Of a DNA stretch of 64,000 nucleotides, positions 45,814 through 57,497 are shown one piece after another (position 1 is the stretch's first letter; each line of letters begins with the position of its first letter). Below the pieces are notes generated by a model. That model was not told the DNA's origin. It saw only the letters and a program-made list of their open reading frames with translations, and did not search any database. This stretch comes from Heliocidaris tuberculata. Its lineage: Eukaryota; Echinodermata; Echinoidea; Camarodonta; Echinometridae. Position numbers and translations under genes: made by a program. The DNA is taken from NCBI GenBank assembly GCA_025618425.1, contig CM046833.1, positions 9,373,429 to 9,437,428 on the forward strand, written 5' to 3'.

Positions 45814-45994
45814 GAATGATTCTCCTGCCACCAGCTCGCCTCGCTCTACCACTGTCGATCTCGAAGTTGTTGCCCTCATCGGCGAAAGCAAGGACAGCCT
45901 CCAAATCTTCCTTCCTATAGTCAAAGTCGACAGCGGTGACCACAGCGAGTAGGAGACTGAATGTCATGACCAGGTATATCACCTTAGACGCCAT
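45814..45994 (-). CDS. Small secreted Cys peptide gene, exon 1 (prepro)
   Basis: Starts MASKVIYLVMTFSLLLAVVT, a strong signal peptide with cleavage expected near residue 21. An acidic propeptide follows (FADEGNNFEIDSG) and then a basic processing stretch (RARRAGGRR), after which the mature part begins in the last codons (II + R). The exon ends ATTC at a GTGAGT donor in phase 1, matching exon 2. Signal, anionic pro-part and cationic Cys-containing mature peptide are the standard layout of antimicrobial peptide precursors. Confidence 0.75.
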
Positions 45995-48900
45995 CTAGTG
46001 GGTTATAATGGAGAAAAATGACGTGTGGTGATTGCATCACACGATGATCCGGCAATAGCTCCGACAAACATATGCCCCGGGCTTCGTTTTGTCAAATAAA
46101 TAGGATTAAGATTAAGGCTAAGTTAAAATCTTGTGTAAGGTTAATATTTAGGATTAGGGTTAGGGCTGGGTATAGTATTGGGTCCATGATTGAGGTTCAG
46201 AATTCGGTTAGTCTGTTAGAAATTGACCTAGAAGCAATTACTGTAGGCGAAGGATGAGTTGTTGTCCCTCACACAAAATTCAAGCAAGGAGTTATCACAG
46301 TTCTGTGATAACTCCTTGATTCAAGCAAATTGAGTGTTACAGTATTGTTTGGAAAATACTATTCCGTTCTAAAATTTTGACTCAATTCGGGATATCCAAC
46401 TTTCATTAAAGTCAATTGAGAGTGTCATGAAAAGCACAATTAAAGACATCGAGTGGAATTTGTGTGGGGTCGCGGAGCGTTTTTGAAAGTTGAAAGTGGG
46501 GGGGGGGGGGGGGGGACTGATATGGTATCCCTCCTTAATGACAATTTTCGAACCTTTTTTCAGAGGTTTTATAACACGTGTCTACTCAAAGAAGTGTGGG
46601 GGCTGTACCCCCCCCCCCCTTCCGAGGCCCATTTTTAATGAAATCCGTATATGTTCACTGTAGTTTTCTAACTGTTGGCATGTCACATAGGCTTCTAGAA
46701 AATGAAATAGATAAATTGGTCTTTAAACGCGCATACTATCCTAATCATGCTAATTTTGTAACTGCTTCAGGATAGATTCATGCATTTAGCTAAATACGTA
46801 CACTAACTCACCAACTAATATGATCCAGAAAAAAAATAGCAGCTAAACATTGAACGTAAATAAGAAATAATTACCTTGAGTCAGTAGTTGCGGCTAAAAT
46901 TCTTAAAGTAGGATCCAGTCGTTAAATTATGATTTTCCAAGGACGAACAGAGACCTTCAAAATGTTAACAACCCTCGATTTCTTTTACCAATGAATTATA
47001 AATTCTCAAGGTCCTTAGTTTTATACCTTTCACTTTGCACTAACCATTTCCCCTAATACTGAAATCTGTGCCGTCATGTTGTCTTCGCGGAGATTACTTA
47101 ATTACCAATTAAGAGGCATTTGAGAGGTTAATCACGGAGATTCCTTAGAAATAATTATAGACAAGCCTTTTAAAAACAACTGTAGTCAAACTTTTTTTTA
47201 GGTTTCGTGCTTAATAAGTTAACGTTTTATTAGGTTTTTTATTAGGATGGCTGGGTAATTAACATCCACTTTTAATTGGTACACGAATAAAATCTACAAG
47301 AGAATGAAAGGGGGTAACAAGGAAATGCGGACAGTGAGAGAAAGAGAGAGAGAGAGAGAGAGAAAATGAGATGTGTTTATCTGTTATATGCAAGATGCAG
47401 CTGAATGGTTCTTCAATTTGATCATAGTATGCAGAAAAGCTTAAGCATCAGTGGCATAACATTATCTTCATTATCATTTTGTGATCATATTTTCCTAGAA
47501 TGTCAACATATTACTGAATGTTTAAATGCATTTCAGTTCATTTCAATTCAATTTCAATTTCACTTTATTGTCCAATATTGGATTTTTTGCTGACATTCTA
47601 CAAACATACAAATATCAAAATAACTTGACATAGACATTGCATCATATGTAAGTTTTACTTGCATGATTATGAAAAGAAACAAGTGAATGTTCGAATAAAA
47701 AACAGACAAAATTCTAAACAAAAAGGCCTAGCCAGACTCATGTCCTCCCAATCCCCACAAAGAAAAAGAAAAAGAAAAGAATAATTAATAGATAACAAAT
47801 GAAATCAAGTGAAATAAATTGTCACAGGAAACAAAATTAATGATGTAATTTGCAAGCATGATTTCCAGTAATACTTTAATGTGTATTCCAAAATTATGAC
47901 TGAAAACCACTGACAATGTTACTTCCTAAATCCCAATAAATGTATCCGTCAGATCACGTCTATAAAGCGAGGTGTTAGGATCATAAATTCAATTACATTT
48001 AAATTTCGCACATTCACGGGCACGTTTCTAATTTCGTCATTGATATTTGTAGCGGCGTGATTGACAAGGACCCTAAACATCTACAATCCAACGAAGGGCT
48101 TATTTTATTTATGATTACAGTGCATCTGAAGGTAAAATGGTATGCTTTTATCATTTAGGGTGCATATCAATTTCGTTCAAATCACTATAAATGGGGGTAG
48201 ATGTTTGCGTCATTTGGGATATTATTTTTGACGTCATGATTCAAATAGATCTATGGGTATAATGCGGGGAGATTATTAAAGCTGCCAGAAGATGAAATCT
48301 GGGGAAGAGAAGGGGCAAACGGATAGGGAACAACAAAGGAAAGATGACACTGTTGAGATTTCTGCCAAAATAACACCTACATGTTTACATAAAATTATAT
48401 TTGTCAGTGAATGGAAGATATAATTACATTAAAAACAAATCCCTTCAATCTGTTCCTCTGTCAGATCTGCATGTAAATAACTGTGGAAGGTTTGAAGAGA
48501 AAAAGGAATAATTACTCACATGAAATGTAACTTCTTTTGAAAAAAACAAACAAACAAACAAAACAAACAAAAAAACAAACTTGCAGCTCAAAAGTTGATA
48601 TTGTGTGTATTTGCAAAGGTTGTACAAAGTCAATAATATCATACTGAAAGCATCAAGAAAGAAAAGGAACAAAGTGAATAATATTATCGTAGTACCAAAT
48701 ATTTACAGGGAAACACATATCAAGGATGAAAATAAATAATAAAGTAAAGAGCAAAGGGTATCAACAACAATATGCATGCATACTATTGCCTATCTCTCCA
48801 AAATGAAATATGATTTCAATAAAAAAAAAAAAAAAGAGACGGGGGGGGGGGGACAGAAAGGGTGGGTTGGAGGGGATAGAGCAAATATACAGACTAAATA

Positions 48901-49000
48901 TATAGTCAAGTCTGTTCAGCCCATAATTTTTAGTTTTGGGGACAGAGTTTACAAAAGCACCAATCTTTACAGATGTACTTGTTAGGACAATTCCTTTATT
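45995..49000. other. Non-coding stretch
   Basis: Features seen: GGATTAGGGTTAGGG at about 46151, a perfect hairpin at 46285-46318, a G run at 46498-46514, (GA)n at 47340-47364, a possible LINE 3' end near 47535-47600, an (AAAC)n at 48541-48580 and A and G runs at 48820-48852. No exon recognised. Confidence 0.4.
46285..46318. repeat. Perfect 16-bp hairpin
   Basis: CAAGGAGTTATCACAG and its inverse CTGTGATAACTCCTTG are separated by only two bases. No T run follows, and it is not next to a gene end. Confidence 0.8.
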
Positions 49001-49400
49001 TTTTTTCCCACAGGACCCATCGAATCAGACTACATCTTCATGCAAAATTATGCCAGCTTATGCAATTTACATGCATCAAATCAGTAAGTCCATTGACAAG
49101 GTAAATATCAATGGCTTTAAATGATCCAAACTTTTTATATATGTATTTCTTGTCTCAATAGCTTTATATTTTTCCACAGGACCCATCGAATTAAATCTCA
49201 TCTTCAAGCAAAACTATGCTAATTTATGCCAATTATTGTACTATATGTACCTAGACAAGGTAAAAATCAAAGTGCTTGAAAATGTACCAAACTTTCCATA
49301 TGTATTTGTTGTGCCTACAGATTTATTTTTTCCCACAGGACCCATAAAAATAACCCACATCTTCCCAAATTGATGCAAATTATGGAATTACGTGTATCCA
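49001..49400. repeat. Three-copy ~160-bp tandem repeat
   Basis: Copies start with TTTCCCACAGGACCCAT near 49004, 49168 and 49328 and share ATCTTCAAGCAAAACTATGC-type cores. Each start mimics a splice acceptor, which can mislead gene finders. Confidence 0.75.
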
Positions 49401-49417
49401 AATGTTATTGCCTTTAA

Positions 49418-50990
49418 TTATAATAATAATAATAATAATAATTGGATTTATATAGCGCCTTTTCCAGAGGATACAAGGCGCTGTCACTTAAAGTCTATTC
49501 AAGTAAATTAAGAATTGTATAAGTAAGTTTTTAGATGTTTCTTGAAGATGTCAAGTGATGTGCTATTACGGAGAGATGCGGGGAGTCTGTTCCAAAGTTG
49601 TGGAGCAAGTGACTGAAAGGACTTGAAGCCAGCTTGTTTTCGGGATTTTGGAATGACATAGGAAGGAGCAGAGGTAGAACGAAGAGAATATGATGTTCTC
49701 TGTTGCTGAAAGAGTGAGGAGATGTATTGAGGAAGTGTGGTTGACAGTGATTTGTAAGTCTGAACCAGTATACGGTATTGTATTCTCTTAGAAACGGGAA
49801 GCCAGTGAAGTTCATTGAGTAGTGGGGTGACGTGGGACCATTTTGGTTTTTGACATATTAGACGAGCACACTTATTCTGAAGACGTTGAAGTCTGCCCAG
49901 GTTCTGTTTACTGATGCCCCCAAGCAAACATCCACCATAGTCAAGCCTGGATAGCACAAGTGCTCTAACAACATTATGACAAGTGTCTTTATTTAAGTAC
50001 CCCCTGATGCGATTGAGGTTGTAAATTTGCCAATTGAGGGTACGACACAAGTTTGTTACATGGTCAGACATTTTCATTTCCTTATCAAAGACAACACCCA
50101 GATCCTTGATTGTTGAAGACATTGGGATGTCTAGATCATCAATAGAAAATGAAAGGTCATTGAACCGATTCAAGACGGTGGATGATGCAGCAATGAAGAA
50201 CTCAGTTTTACCGGAATTCAACTTCAATTTATTACTGACAAGCCATGATTGTATGTCTTCTAAGCACTTCGAGATACGGTAGTATGCGCAAGCTGCATCT
50301 CCAGGCTTGGTAGGATCAAAAATGGTAAACATCTGGATGTCATCAGCATACACATGGTATTGAACTGAATGCTGGCTGATGATGTTACCAATACACCAAT
50401 GTAATATGTAAATAACTGTGGCCCAACAATTGACCCTTGCGGTATCCCAAATTCCAACCTTTTGTCACTGGAGAATGATCCATTGACATGGACTCTACAA
50501 GACCTGTTGCTAAGATACGATTTGAACCAGGAAAGGACATTATCTCGTAGACCGAAGTCATCGGCCAGCCTATGAGAGAGAATTGTGTGGTCCACCGTAT
50601 CAAAGGCGGATGAGAGGTCCAGCATTAATAAGAAAACAGCTTGCCTGTTGTCGATTGCACAAAGTACGTCATTCTGTAGTCGAATGAGTGCAGTCTCAGT
50701 ACTATGTACCACACGATATGCAGACTGCATGGGATCAAGCAAATCATTACGGTTGACAAAGTCGGACACCTGTTTAGAAACAGCCTTTTCGATTAATTTG
50801 CCTAAAAATGGTATGTTAGAAACAGGTCTGTAACTACCTAAATCATCTTTGTCCAGAGAGGACTTCTTCAATACTGGTGTAATGATAGACGATCTAAGTG
50901 TAACCATGTAACCATTTAAGAGTTTTAGCACTTCAACACGTAAATATATTTGCATTAAAATCAAGAAATATACTCTTTTCATTTACCTTA
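49418..50990 (-). mobile_element. 5'-truncated CR1/L2-type LINE
   Basis: Minus-strand reverse transcriptase: SYRPVSNIPFLGKLIEKAVS, then QSAYRVVHSTETALIRLQND, LLMLDLSSAFDTVDH, LSWFKSYLSNRSCRVHVNG and GIPQGSIVGPQLFTYYI. YADD, with the catalytic Asp pair, follows at 50353 in another frame because ATTGGTGT is duplicated near 50395. The C-terminal part to 49508 is fully open and ends APQLWNRLPASLRNS-like. The 3' untranslated region has a hairpin (AGCGCC..GGCGCT) and an (ATT)n tail at 49419-49442. Endonuclease and ORF1 are missing: ordinary 5' truncation. Confidence 0.9.
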
Positions 50991-51680
50991 CCTTCTTTAT
51001 CATTGAGTATCGAATTTGAAGTGCTGGTACAGTCGTTTATTGATATACCATTGAAAATTTGTTTTATGTATTAATATGCATATAATAAAATATATAATAA
51101 TAATAATAATATAGTTTTTATAATAAAATAGTTTTTAAAAAGTCAAGGAATATACTCAGAATATCACATTTAGCAGTCATTTCATTAACCTGACCTTATT
51201 CACTAATACGTTACAAATTTGAGGTGCTGGTATAGTCAATTCTTGATATGTCATTGGAAATGTGCATTATGCATAAATATGAATGAATTATAATTATCTG
51301 CCATTAAAAAAAACAACAACACAGTATTATTGTAATAATTAATGTTATTTTAATTTTGATTGAATTAACCTATGTGGTAGAATATGAAGCCTTTCCACAT
51401 TTATTCTGTGAGTATAGCATGGAATATGTTTTTATGTATAAATTAGCATAAATTGAACCATGTAGCAAAAAAAGATAAATATTATTGTTGCCAATTTGAA
51501 ACACAAAATGTGATCAATTTAGCGCTTAAATAATTCCTGTCCTGAAAGGGTTAAGAGAGAGAAAGGGAAAAAAGAAGATGGAGTGAAAGGGAAACACACA
51601 GGGCGAGGGTGAGAAAGAATGAGAGGGGAGGGGCGAGACTGGGAATACTTTAAAATACACCTACTCGGTTTTAGATGCTA
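50991..51680. other. Non-coding with a two-copy ~200-bp repeat
   Basis: GAATTTGAAGTGCTGGTACAGTC near 51011 recurs as AAATTTGAGGTGCTGGTATAGTC near 51217. Positions 51484-51554 match the right end of the 44317-44730 MITE. Confidence 0.5.
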
Positions 51681-52632
51681 ATATATCGTCGCTCATTTCA
51701 CGAAGTGGCACGAACGACCACGGATCTTTCAAAACACATTCTGAGAAAAACGCGATTTAAATTTTTCATACTTAAAACTGCAAATTTGACGTGATATTAT
51801 GATGTAAATTTGATAGATGATTATGTTTAGAACGAGAAGAATCTTGTTTACCCATTCATCAGGGCTGTCAACTTTGGGGAGCTGCTTGGAGGGAGATTCG
51901 TGATTTTTTTTTCTCTCATACCCAAAATTTTTGGTCTCTTTTGAAGTCTAAAAATCTCTGACAAGAAAAAAAAAAAAAAAGAAGAAGGTCCTCAGCATTT
52001 TGGGGTCTCTTTTGAAGTCCAAAAATCTCTGACAAGCTATCATTTTACACGTTTGGAGGGAGGTTTTTTCATAAAGCGGGAGATTTACATGCTTGGCGGG
52101 AGAGCGGGAGAATTAGCGTCGTGGCGTGAGACTCCCTCCAAATGCGGGAGGGTTGACAGCCCTGCATTCATGCAGAGAAATAGCGTTATTCGTGTGAAAT
52201 TTTAACAGACTGGTGCGAGGCGGCAAACATTCGTGTCACTTCGTGAACAAATAGTACGCGTAATCTGGTATTGTACCGTATGCCCTTTTGCATTCAAGAA
52301 GTGAAACGCATGAATTCGTTTTTCACTTTTTTTTTCATGAAGTGACACATTGAATGCGTGCAAGCACCGTGCGCTCAAATCACCATAACGTTAGAAAAAA
52401 AAATGCGCAAACGTTTGTGTCACTTCGTGAAGTAACTGGTTTGCATTTTTGAGGTCCGTGTTACTTTGATCACACTTTTTTTTCAGAATCAAAATGATAC
52501 CTGAAACTTTTTAAAGTGATAAATGATGGATAATAAATGCTAAAAAGGAGGGGGGGGGGGGGGGGAAAGAATGAGAATTGACATTTTACTCTATTTTTGG
52601 CGTTCTAGCCACTTCGTGAAATGAACGATATA
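51681..52632. mobile_element. ~950-bp TIR element rich in CACTTCGTGAA
   Basis: Outer arms ATATCGTCGCTCATTTCACG.. and ..CACTTCGTGAAATGAACGAT are inverted over about 30 bp. The palindromic word CTTCGTGAAG or close forms recur at least five times inside. A hAT MITE is nested at 51860-52164; a G run is at 52549-52565. No transposase frame. Confidence 0.7.
51860..52164. mobile_element. hAT MITE, CAGGGCTGTCAAC ends, nested
   Basis: Inverted ends CAGGGCTGTCAAC / GTTGACAGCCCTG with CATTCAT on both sides (51853-51859, 52165-52171). Internal TTTGAAGTCTAAAAATCTCTGACAAG appears twice. Confidence 0.85.
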
Positions 52633-53786
52633 ATCTAATCCCAAGTCACAGATCACTTGTTTTGATTAGAGAGAATTGCCTTCGTTCTTAAGTATACAAG
52701 CATATGAATCCAAGTTATTTCAGTCCAATTTTCTTGATTTCATTACGAATGCATGCTGTTTGTATACAGATAGACTTTAGTAGTTAAACCAATACCTTCT
52801 CCATGCAACATCTTATTCACGTGATTACTGCTTATGTAGGCGGTAGTGCACTTCACAAATATTCTAGAAATCAATATTTGGACAGGGATTTGTCAGGGTA
52901 ATGTTGGAAATTGGGAAATTATATAAACGTAATTCGGGCATTTGTTTGACCAAAATGACACAGAAAAGATAAGTAGAATAACGATAAGTAGAATAACGAT
53001 AAATGAACTTCAAAACTAAACGTCTATTCAAAATAAATATTTCAACATTTTCCTTTTTTTTTTTTTTAATTAGGTGTATCAGAAACTATACGATATGGCT
53101 TTCTTCTTTAAAATGTAATCTGAACAATAAAAACACCGGGGACATGAAAGAGAGAGGATGTGAAGGGGGGGGGGAGGGTGAATAAAGAGGGAGAGATGGG
53201 GGAGAAGGAGGAGAGTAACAGGGAAAAAGAGAAGGGTTGGGAGGCAGGAGATGCACTGAAAAGCAGAGAGTTGACAAAAAGAGTACTAGTATTTTAATGA
53301 GAGAAAAAAAAGTGAAAGAAAGAGAGAGAGAGAGATGGGGATGGGGGGGGGGGGTGGGATAGGGAGAGAGAAAGGGGATAAGGCGGATGCGTCAAAATTC
53401 ATACACACCTCTAGATACCAATCATCTAATGACGAATCATAATCATAGGTGTTAGTGAGAGTGAAGAACATTTTTGAATAGAAGGTTATTTCAGTCCGAT
53501 ATCTTGATTTCATTACACATGTAGATGTATTCTAGATGGGAATTGGTTCTAATATAAACGGCTCCTTCCCAAACACTTCATCATGTGCTTCCTTTTTCGA
53601 GGGGCCATGATGTATCTCGGCAATATGAAAATATTCCATGTAATCTAGGATCGTTAACATATTCATTTTATAATTTTGCTACTACATGTATAGGCCTATA
53701 CGATATGGCAAAAGAGCAACGCACATTGTGTGTTTAACAAAGTCGACAAAGCTGACAAGGAATACATTATTAATGCATCGTGCTTA
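52633..53786. other. Non-coding, purine-rich in part
   Basis: GA/G-rich tract at 53142-53390 with G runs. No exon recognised. Confidence 0.4.
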
Positions 53787-54161
53787 AGCCCCTTTCACAA
53801 TTGGTCTGCGACCGTTTGCGACCATTTGGTCGCACGACAGGCTGCAACAGGCTTCAATCGCCATCGATCTCATCAGGTCGCAGAAAGGCATTCACAAATG
53901 CAACAGCGGTCGTAAAACAAAAGCGACTAGAAGAGACCGTTGCACGAGTAAGTCGCATTTGCTCGCATATGCTCGTGCGAGTGGTCTTGCGTTCACATGC
54001 AAGTGTTGCACGAGTGATTGCGAGTGGCTTGACGCCAATCACAATAGTCGCACGATCGATTGCATGGTCGTGCGAGTGGATGTGAGACCATGCGATCGCT
54101 CGTGCGATTGAATGAGACCGGTGCAAGTGGTCGTGAGAGTATTCGTGCGAGTGGCGTGGGG

Positions 54162-54195
54162 TATAAAAACCCCCTCGACAATTGACCGGTAGTCA
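54162..54195 (+). promoter_or_regulatory. TATA-initiator core promoter inside transposon
   Basis: TATAAAAA at 54162-54169 is followed, 31-33 bp later, by a TCAGTTTT initiator whose A is at 54195. The ATG at 54225 is 30 nt further on. Spacing equals that of strong metazoan TATA-Inr promoters. Confidence 0.55.
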
Positions 54196-54224
54196 GTTTT
54201 AAGTTGGCCTTCTTAATAGTCAAG

Positions 54225-54326
54225 ATGCCAAAGAAGAAAGTTATAAAGAAGAGAAAGTTGTTAGAGGAGGGCCCTGTTGCAGAGGATCATCTCCATAGTC
54301 CCCCTATATATACCCCCGAGGAATAG
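54225..54326 (+). CDS. 33-residue NLS-like ORF in the transposon
   Basis: AAGATGC start context, then MPKKKVIKKRKLLEEGPVAE and a short proline-containing end before TAG. The basic cluster resembles a nuclear localisation signal. It may be the remaining first exon or start of a Harbinger ORF (transposase or Myb-like partner) or a stand-alone micro-peptide. The function is unknown. Confidence 0.4.
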   Translation: MPKKKVIKKRKLLEEGPVAEDHLHSPPIYTPEE

Positions 54327-54796
54327 TCGCATACAGTCTCATACAGTCGTGCAACGGTAGTACAACGTTGTAAGATGTGCTGCGATCGGTCGTGCAACAG
54401 TCTCATGGTCTTAGCACAATCGCACCCATTCGCAAGACTGGTCGCTATAGGTCGCTAGCGCACGTGCGAGTGTTGCACGACCTCCAGCCTACCCACTGCG
54501 ACTATTGAGTCGTGCGAACTCTCGCATCTAATCATGCAACGTTGTGCAACACTCATACGAGAATCGCACGACTGGTCGTACGACCTAATGCGAGTGAATC
54601 GATCGCATCTGGTCGTGTCTGGATTTTGAGCATGTTCAAAGTTCAGATGCGACCAGTCACGACCGCCTCAGGTTCGTGCGACCGCCTGCAACGACTGCGA
54701 GTGGTCGCAAGACACCAAGCGATCGGTCGTGCAACACCCCGAAAAATCTGTTGCAGGCGGTCGCAAACTGGTCGCAGACCAATTGTGAAAGGGGCT

Positions 54797-56744
54797 TTAA
54801 ACGTTAGCAACTTTCATCATGAATAGTTTGACAGTAGACGGAAAAGGAAGATTATGAATTGCCTAGAAGGGATGACTTCTTAACCTTTCGTTTGGCATAT
54901 TAAGTGCAAATTAGGACAATGATAGGAACCAATTAACCAAAGGATATGCACACACAAATCGTATAATAACCCACCTTCGGGCTTAACTGGCAACCTGATA
55001 ATCCCTTAATCAGCTGTATGTACTAATTTTATACTGGAAATTCTTGACTTAACATGAAGATGTTGGTAAAACTCCCTCTTGAGAAATATACTGTGCCATG
55101 GACATGTCATTTAGTAGCACGTAAAGAGTAAATGAGCATAAGGTCTTTTTGTATGGCAAGATGATGAAGACAGAACAGCTTGGATCAAGGGGTAATGCAT
55201 CACTAGCGTACCCAAGGGGGGTGGGGGCAGAGTGCCCCCCCTGACAACTTTTGACAGATTTTCTTTTTTGTTGTTGCTTGTCTGAGAATTCTGGACCCCC
55301 ATGAAATCTTATACTCCCCCCACTGAACGACTTTTGGAGCGCTGGGAATGTTTTTTTTTTTTTTTGTAATGCATGCATTGACAATTCTTATCCCTTTGCG
55401 AGGTCGTTTGCATTCTTCAAAGACCAATTTGTTACGATCCAAAATCCACAAAAGATAAGACTCGAACAAAAGATGTTATACTTTTAGATGAAATGTGGTT
55501 TCTCTTTAATACATTGTATTTACAAATATCGTGTCATGAAATATAAAAAATACAAATATTAAGCCTACATTTAGTACATGTTCTTAAATACATGTTCTTA
55601 ATTAGCAAAGACTTACAATTTCTCAGCTGGGAAACTCCTAATCCACAGAATATGAATGCAAGGTATGAGTCCAGAATGTTCTTGAAGTGTAGAGTAAGTT
55701 GGCTGCTAAATCACAATGACAAATCCGAATAGAAAATCCAAATGGTATGGTGTCCAACTGGTAAAAGAGGATTCCAGAAGATTCAGCCGAAGAATGTCCA
55801 AGATAATTCAGGAAGTCATCGATGTCGATGACGATGTCAAATACGATGTCAAGAATGATCTCCAAGGTTAAGTCCAAGATGAGGTCCAAGACGATCTCCA
55901 CAGGTTGATATCAATAAGATCAATATCAAATGGTGATAACTGAGAACTTATACAATATATGCTCCACGATGTTAGTCAGGTATAAATTCTGAAATTTCTG
56001 TGCAAGCTCCCAGCTTATATACAATCTCAACCCTTAATTAGAATTTTCTACCTTCTACTACAACATTCATGAAGGTTTGGAACTCTCTTGTAAGTTCTAC
56101 ATACTTCTAGTTGTAACAAACAAAAGAAGGGGATTCCACTGATCTATTTATAGACTCATTGCAATGTTACATTCTTACTAAAAAGTTCATGCAAAGGTCA
56201 GGATAGCCAACATGTTACAGCATGTAATTACATTGTTACTATCATACAGTACATCACACATAATGCAATGATCTAGAATGTTCTTCCACTACTGGATGTG
56301 CATTATTTAATAAGTAATTGATGATTCTTTCACTGTTTCAGAGTACACTGACTTTTCACATCTAAATAATGATTTCTCTTCTAGAAATTTCTATGTTCAT
56401 AAATACATAAAGAGAACTGGAAAACAGCTTCCTTCCAGAAGATGCTTCAATTATGTAACAATATATCAGACATGTATTGTACAAGGGCCCTATAAAATAT
56501 TAAGTTATTAAGGAAGAAGATTTATTTCGTTTGTTTGTTATTTCATCTGTTGGTGTTATCCTCTATCTCCCCCTCTGTCTCCCTCTCTCTCTCTCTCTCT
56601 CCCAGTGTTGCTGTTTCTTTCTTTTCTCCCTCCCCATTCTGCTTCTCTTCATCCACCCCCTCTCTCACTCCATTATTGGAAAAATGAGAGAAAATGGTGG
56701 TTTGGTTTAAACATCAAGGCTCCTCTTTACTCTCGGTCTCACAG
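54797..56744. other. Non-coding; hAT remnant and old repeats
   Basis: CACTAGCGTACCCAAGGGGGG at about 55201 with internal G/C runs is the end of a hAT-like element (partner end unclear). At 55795-55905 an 18-bp-period repeat of GATGTCCAAGAT-type words gives an artefactual Asp/Ile/Leu frame on the minus strand. (CT)n at 56580-56602. Confidence 0.4.
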
Positions 56745-56767
56745 CATATATATATATATATATATAT

Positions 56768-56837
<70 letters not shown>

Positions 56838-57046
56838 ACAAACCGAATAAATCACTCTGTTAGAAACAAAAAGTTTATTATTTCGTCTATAAGACGTCTT
56901 CTGGAAATGAAACATTAAACATTTTGTGTCTAACGGAATGATTTATTCTGTCTGTGTGTCTCTCGTGGCAAAACTTTTTAACTCTCTCTCTCTCTATATA
57001 TATATATATAAATGTATTGTATTATATATATATATATATATATACA
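56745..57046. repeat. Inverted duplication of compound microsatellite
   Basis: (TA)n(GA)n(CA)n at 56745-56834 followed by AATAAATCACTCTGTTAGAAAC; then the inverse GTCTAACGGAATGATTTATT with GTCTGTGTGTCTCTCG and (CT)n(TA)n at 56930-57046. The two halves mirror each other. Confidence 0.7.
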
Positions 57047-57497
57047 CCTCACACAAAAAAAAGTTTGGAAACTCAAGTTCGATCGATTATATCTCTCTTG
57101 TCATGTCATAATCATCGCTTTGTTTAGTATCATAGTGCAAGTGTTTTTATTCTTCTTTAAAATGATACCATATCGGTTATGATGTTTTAGTCATGGAATG
57201 AGCAGTACATCAGAATAAGGGGCAGGGTCAAAAGTGAAAAGTTGCAATATTCACTCACTGGTAAGCACTGGTATTGTTATGCCGAGCACTCATCTTTTTT
57301 TTTTTGACATAAGAGTGTTATTTTTGTAAATGACTGTGGGGCTATTGTTCCCAACTGGTCATCCATGAATGCCAAATTCTAAAGAATCCTGAAAACGAAA
57401 TTAATTCAGTGTCTAAATTTCAAACATAAAAAATAATAATTTACTTGACTTGAATCTATTCTAATTTTGTTTATGGTATAATGATGTTAAATCAGGT
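57047..57497. other. Non-coding stretch
   Basis: AT-rich; nothing recognised. Confidence 0.35.

Larger units (their letters stand above)
53787..54796 (+). mobile_element. 1-kb Harbinger-like non-autonomous transposon
   Basis: About 28-bp inverted ends (AGCCCCTTTCACAATTGGTC...) flanked by TTA on both sides, as in PIF/Harbinger elements. The interior is dominated by GTCGTGCGAC-type palindromic words (dozens). In the middle a TATA box, initiator and a 33-codon ORF are preserved. No transposase remains. Confidence 0.75.

Noticed and set aside
46151..46165. Interstitial telomere repeat
   Set aside because: Only two TTAGGG-like units; too short to mean anything.
49001..49400. Three exons starting after TTTCCCACAG
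   Set aside because: The acceptor-like sequence is part of a tandem repeat; frames differ and contain stops.
55638..55901. Asp/Ile/Leu-rich 87-codon frame
   Set aside because: Product of an 18-bp-type repeat GATGTCCAAG; no start context or homologue recognised.
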